10,945 nucleotides of DNA from contig JAATGW010000720.1 of NCBI GenBank assembly GCA_015654495.1, positions 1-10,945 of the forward strand, in the 5' to 3' direction. The position numbers were made by a program, and so were the translations under genes. Positions within the stretch are counted from its first letter, which is position 1. The number at the start of each line of letters is the position of its first letter. The notes beneath the pieces were generated by a model. That model did not search any database and was not told where the DNA came from. It saw only the letters and a program-made list of their open reading frames with translations. This DNA comes from Chitinophagales bacterium. GTDB lineage: Bacteria > Bacteroidota > Bacteroidia > Chitinophagales > Chitinophagaceae. Below are positions 8,501 through 10,945 of the stretch, piece by piece.

Positions 8501-9063
8501 AAATAAATTATCATGGCAAACGTGCAGATGCCATTGTAAAAGGAATGCTGCAACATAGCCGCAACAGTAATGGCGAGAAAGAACTTTCAGATATCAATGC
8601 GTTGTGTGACGAATATCTCAGGCTTGCATATCACGGCCTGCGGGCAAAGGATAAAGAGTTTAATGCAACTCTGAAAACCGATTTTGATGACAGCATCGGC
8701 AAAATCAACATTATTCCACAGGAAATCGGCAGAGTATTGCTGAATATCATTACAAATGCTTTCTATGCGGTCGCTGAAAAAAAGAAAACAGGTATTACAG
8801 GTTACAGTCCTGTTGTTTCGATCAGTACAAAAAAGTACGGGAACAAAATAATAATCAAGATCGCAGATAACGGCAATGGTATTCCACAGAATTTAACCGA
8901 GAAAATATTCCAGCCGTTTTTCACTACCAAACCTACAGGACAAGGGACGGGATTGGGATTATCACTGGCATATGATATTGTGAAAGCGCACAATGGTGAG
9001 TTAAATGTGGAATCAGAACAGAAAGTAGGAACACAATTTATAATTGAATTGCCTGTCAAATAA
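5557..9063 (+). CDS. Two-propeller/Y_Y_Y sensor histidine kinase without receiver
   Basis: This is an 1168-residue kinase with a signal peptide (MRKLLITLLIFCGVVAQGQ). About 14 recurring blade motifs of the Reg_prop type follow; aromatic LWxG-like cores centre on W51, W96, W147, W201, W247, W307, W349, W397, W491, W538, W591, W634 and W678, plus one degenerate copy near 718. This suits two seven-bladed propellers. A Y_Y_Y domain lies at about 780-845 (YQLTGYDKDWVQAG to GSYTFKVKGANSDG). One membrane segment is at about 859-880, followed by a coiled coil and the LKSTQTQLIQAEK linker. The DHp has His934 in HEIQNPL, and the HATPase has N1067, DNGNGIP from D1104 and a TGQGTGLG box. Such periplasmic parts are known from Bacteroidota hybrid two-component sensors, often of glycans. 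Those usually add a receiver and an AraC-type HTH, both missing here, so signalling must go to a separate regulator. The ligand is unknown. The next kinase starts 6 bp downstream. Confidence 0.95.
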   Translation: MRKLLITLLIFCGVVAQGQPKKPYFNTLNVANGLPEAFVQNSLQDRYGYLWFGTQNGLVRYDGYRLKPYPFPDDEGHEIVNSSARYLFEDKRGKLWVQVRGAGFYFFDRKKDVFIRNKWKKPEQDSLTIKASSVFFWADDKQSQEYWIGIQQFNDTIPFRVLYFNTVQNTLEEFSPRGKGKYYIPAKQTIDLRQDVNGKIWLVAGSLLSYFDSSSKSFKPWFEFPDNQHGDLFETFRTDPADPDILWMNTYDPDIAANPRLAPHTMKIFQFDTRTKKYNTFVPDPARSGALPASGAQIYTDSLKRVWVCTEKGISLFNKQNATFTNYALNFPFAKGASVLASDKNGNLWMGGDGSIGLYYLDTKSAVVTAYHPKGEPGDLPRSVVRDLFFDRSGTLWVNNIFAGISYIDRQKTLFTPSLTNPRPPSLAGNGKSAPFTIVGNNGDSICFISDSSALYAWHSTENKYNKIELGGKNIYKGISKVVTAKDGSFWIVSTDHGLYNYQPQTKSAVNYTSPSRDSLFLTGAINNLVVDQEGIVWIGTRNKGLLSFNKQAGIFTRYPFIINDGTKKAENVLDDVTVLSMFADSEGILWIGTNQGALNRFDTKTGRFTSYLDREKGFTCVLSIYEDKQKRLWVGTYLSGLFLFDRKNGTFKRYGEKDGLLANEAETITEDAGGNIWTFSNRGMSRLNPASNIITNFTEFKIDERSFARFKDAQGNFHFSTRKGFVSFDPLKLNDNKIPPSVIIESISYRSAKSAAVSDTVLFTEGRQEITLAYNENKIGFRFVALHFADASKNQYAYQLTGYDKDWVQAGTEHAVTYTNLSPGSYTFKVKGANSDGVWNETEAVLNIMILPPWWKTWWAYILYAILLAGGIWSYIQYRSKALRNENHMLEQKVNQRTSQLQESLSDLKSTQTQLIQAEKMASLGELTAGIAHEIQNPLNFVNNFSEVNKELVDELHHELKTGNIAEAMAISNDIRDNEEKINYHGKRADAIVKGMLQHSRNSNGEKELSDINALCDEYLRLAYHGLRAKDKEFNATLKTDFDDSIGKINIIPQEIGRVLLNIITNAFYAVAEKKKTGITGYSPVVSISTKKYGNKIIIKIADNGNGIPQNLTEKIFQPFFTTKPTGQGTGLGLSLAYDIVKAHNGELNVESEQKVGTQFIIELPVK

Positions 9064-9069
9064 ACCGGG

Positions 9070-10689
9070 ATGAAAAGATTGAGAACGGTATACCTGATCA
9101 TTTTTCTGAGTGCCATTGAATATTCCAGCGCCAACGCCCAGGAGCTTGATAGTCTGCGTAACGCGATGGCGAATGCCGGTAACGACAGTATCAGAATGTA
9201 TACCCTGATTAACCTGGCCCAATACTACATAGAGCTTGATCGTGACAGTAGTTTATTTTATACCGGGCAGGCATTAGACATGAGCCGGAAATTAAATCAA
9301 CCTTTATGGACCGCTGAGTCACTGTTGAATAAAGCGTACGTACTGATGCATCTTGGTGATTTAGTTTCTTCAATCAGGCTTGTAAATGAATCGTCAGAAA
9401 TTTCAAAGAATGCGGCAAATGAACAAAATTTTTATAACCCTCCATTGGAATATTATTTATCCCATTCTCCCCGGAGCATCCGCCTGTATGTTTTAGCCGG
9501 AGCATCCCATCAGTTGGGAAATTTGTACAGCAGTACCAGAAACTCAGAAAAAGCTATTAAGTATTTCCAGGAAGAAATAGCCATTGCCGAATCGATTAAT
9601 TCCAAAGATTTGTTGGTCACGAGTAATATGAATATTGGCACCTGTTATTTTCGCCTGAACAGGGTGGATTCTGCTTTTGTTTATGTGGAGCGGGTTTTAA
9701 AAAATGCGATATTAACAGAGAGTTTTTCTTACCTCGGAAATATTCTGGAGGATATGGGCGATGTTTATTTGAAACAGAATTTACCGGATTCTGCGAAGCA
9801 GTATTATTGGCAGGCGCTGCATACAAGTGGAAAGTATAATAATTTATCCGCTGAGGTTTCAATTAATACAAAACTTGCCGGATTTTACCACGAAAAAGCG
9901 CAGTATGATTCTTCCATTTATTACGCTGACAAAGCGTTGCGGATTGCAAATGCTTTAAAAGTAGGTTGGGGAATTTCGGCTGCTGCTGAAATGCTTTCGG
10001 ATATCTACAGAAAAAAAGGGAATTCAGACAGTGCCTATGCCTATCTGCTGTTAACAAAAAAATTAAAAGATAGCCTGGCTAATGAAAGAATAGAAATGCT
10101 TCAGCGTTTCCAGAATATTGGATTTGAAGAGCAATTAAGTGTGGAGAAAAAGGAAAGGAAAGAATCGCTTATTTAAACAGAATCAGAACGCTGGGTATGC
10201 TTACAGGAATTACCTCTTTGGCGATCCTTGCGTTCGTTTTCTACAGGAATAACAGGCAGAAACACAAAGCCAACAAAGTGTTGGAAAAAACCCTGCTTGA
10301 TCTTAAATCCACGCAGACGCAGTTAATCCAGTCTGAAAAAATGGCTTCATTAGGAGAACTCACTGCAGGTATTGCACATGAAATTCAAAACCCATTGAAT
10401 TTTGTAAACAACTTTAGTGAGCTAAATAAAGAAATGATTGATGAAGCCGCTGAAGAATTTAATAAAGGAAATATAGAAGATGTAAAAAGCCTTTTGGATG
10501 ATATAAGGGATAATTCAGAAAAGATCAATCACCACGGAAAACGAGCAGATGCAATAGTGAAGGGAATGTTGCAGCATAGCCGGACAAGTAATGGGGAAAG
10601 AGAGCTCACAGATATTAATGCATTGGCCGATGAATATCTCCGCCTTGCCTATCATGGCCTGCGTGCGAAGGACAAAGAATTTAATGCCA
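9070..10689 (+). pseudogene. TPR sensor histidine kinase, frameshifted and cut by a group II intron
   Basis: The first frame (9070-10176, 368 residues) has a signal peptide (MKRLRTVYLIIFLSAIEYSSANAQ) and TPR-like repeats resembling the sensors of the other two TPR kinases. It ends at a TAA at 10174-10176, just before the expected membrane segment. Homology continues in the -1 frame from about 10150: ERIAYLNRIRTLGMLTG, a membrane segment (MLTGITSLAILAFVFYR), LLDLKSTQTQLIQSEK, and the H-box with the His codon at 10377-10379. The second DHp helix (NHHGKRADAIVKGMLQHSR) follows, up to KDKEFNA at 10688. One base appears to be missing in the A-rich run at 10147-10160. At 10689/10690 the gene is interrupted by an intron on the other strand, so its HATPase is not in the window. 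The N-terminal part could still be secreted; an in-frame ATG at 10197 could restart a membrane-bound fragment, but without HATPase it could not autophosphorylate. The 6-bp gap to the propeller kinase suggests an ancestral operon. Confidence 0.88.
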
Positions 10690-10733
10690 GTAGAGTAGAG
10701 CGAGGAGAAATAAATAATTTCTCCCGCCCCCTC
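10690..10733 (-). ncRNA. Group II intron domain VI and 3' splice site
   Basis: On the minus strand a long hairpin can be drawn. GAG pairs with CTC at the base, and GGGGCG pairs with CGCTCT (with wobbles). After a bulged T, GGAGAAA pairs with TTTCTCC around a TTATTTA loop. An unpaired A, complementary to base 10696, sits between the lower two stems, 7 bases from the 3' end. That is the usual place for the branch-point adenosine of domain VI. Confidence 0.8.
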
Positions 10734-10735
10734 GT

Positions 10736-10770
10736 CAATCCGTACGTGCGGTTTTCCCGCATACGGCTTT
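10736..10770 (-). ncRNA. Group II intron domain V (catalytic hairpin)
   Basis: On the minus strand this reads AAGCCGTATGCGG, a GAAAA loop, then CCGCACGTACGGATT. The arms pair as CCGTA with TACGG and TGCGG with CCGCA, leaving a two-base CG bulge on the 3' arm. The AGC catalytic triad lies at the 5' base. The size (about 34 nt), bulge position and triad match the conserved domain V of bacterial group II introns. Confidence 0.9.
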
Positions 10771-10793
10771 CCTGTAATCTTCTTTGCAAGCTA

Positions 10794-10945
10794 TCACATG
10801 GAGCTTCTGACATAGTATTTCGTCGGATCTATCAGTCCATATTTATGGACCAGTTTTTCAAAGGCTTGTTGACCATACAAGCGGCTACGTCTTTGGCTCT
10901 TGCGGTTATAATACCGGTACAGTCTATTAAACAAATAGTATCGTA
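10794..10945 (-). CDS. Group II intron reverse transcriptase/maturase, C-terminal end
   Basis: The last 49 codons of a minus-strand ORF are visible, beginning RYYLFNRLYRYYNRKSQRRS and ending IDPTKYYVRSSM before a TGA at 10794-10796. The motif LFNRLYRYYNRKSQRRS is typical of the thumb/maturase (domain X) of group II intron proteins, which help splicing and reverse-transcribe the intron into new sites. The protein ends about 24 bases before domain V and leaves no room for a C-terminal HNH endonuclease, so it belongs to an endonuclease-lacking lineage. The catalytic YADD region is outside the window. Confidence 0.82.
   Translation of the reverse strand, partial: RYYLFNRLYRYYNRKSQRRSRLYGQQAFEKLVHKYGLIDPTKYYVRSSM

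Larger units (their letters stand above)
10690..10945 (-). mobile_element. Group II intron, 3' end (5' part outside window)
   Basis: Read on the minus strand, the segment contains the end of an intron-encoded protein, then domain V, domain VI and the 3' splice site. The junction is assigned at 10689/10690. The + strand before it is normal kinase sequence (EFNA plus the first base of the next codon, as expected from paralogue FNATLKTDF), and the minus-strand intron ends in CTCTAC, matching the usual purine-pyrimidine end. The intron lies antisense to the kinase gene, so it cannot be spliced from the kinase mRNA. The 5' end and the exon-binding sites lie outside the window, so its class and activity remain unsettled. 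Confidence 0.88.

Noticed and set aside
5557..9063. Full hybrid two-component system (kinase, receiver and AraC-type HTH in one protein)
   Set aside because: The propeller and Y_Y_Y architecture suggested this, but the protein ends right after the HATPase domain at residue 1168 with no receiver or DNA-binding domain.
8802..9134. Minus-strand ORF of 110 codons across the end of the propeller kinase and the start of the next gene
   Set aside because: It is antisense to strongly conserved G1 and G2 boxes. Similar antisense frames appear over the same motif in the other kinase copies, as expected for a shadow of a conserved sequence.
887..10176. An undescribed defence or secretion system built from the TPR proteins
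   Set aside because: All TPR proteins here continue into, or once continued into, standard histidine kinase modules. No nuclease, toxin, pore or secretion component is present.

Overview
The window looks like chromosomal DNA from a Bacteroidota bacterium, plausibly of the Chitinophagaceae or a related soil or freshwater lineage. The reasons are moderate to low GC, an absence of clear Shine-Dalgarno sequences, and two characteristic proteins: sensor kinases with periplasmic TPR domains, and a two-propeller/Y_Y_Y sensor kinase. The genus cannot be fixed from the sequence alone.

All host genes lie on the + strand and form a tandem array of paralogous sensor histidine kinases. In order they are: (1) the 3' part of a kinase, reaching into the window from the left edge to 877; (2) a complete TPR sensor kinase, 887-3010; (3) a decayed C-terminal kinase fragment, about 3033-3198; (4) a second complete TPR sensor kinase with a TTG start, 3246-5492; (5) a propeller/Y_Y_Y sensor kinase, 5557-9063; (6) a third TPR sensor kinase starting at 9070. 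The last is broken by a one-base frameshift near 10147-10160 and then cut at 10689/10690 by a group II intron in the opposite orientation. The intron's 3' end (domain VI, domain V and the last 49 residues of its reverse transcriptase/maturase) fills the window to its right edge.

The kinases share a nearly invariant cytoplasmic module: a coiled-coil linker ending LKSTQxQLIQ, the H-box HEIQNPLNFV, a second DHp helix with HGKRADxIVKxMLQHSR, and a HATPase domain with N, G1 and G2 boxes. This module is attached to different sensors: periplasmic TPRs in three genes and a 14-repeat beta-propeller pair in one. No response regulator, receiver domain or DNA-binding domain is present, so any partners must lie elsewhere. 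Genes 1-2 (9 bp gap) and the propeller kinase with the last TPR kinase (6 bp gap) are likely co-transcribed pairs.

The most unusual feature is how insertions have accumulated in these paralogues. In-frame palindromic, GC-rich elements sit in the variable loops of the kinase modules of genes 1 and 2. The group II intron sits in the same interdomain loop that carries twin hairpins in gene 2. With the kinase fossil and the frameshifted last gene, the locus looks like an expanding and decaying paralogue array shaped by recombination and small mobile repeats. I did not find a clearly new defence or biosynthetic system.
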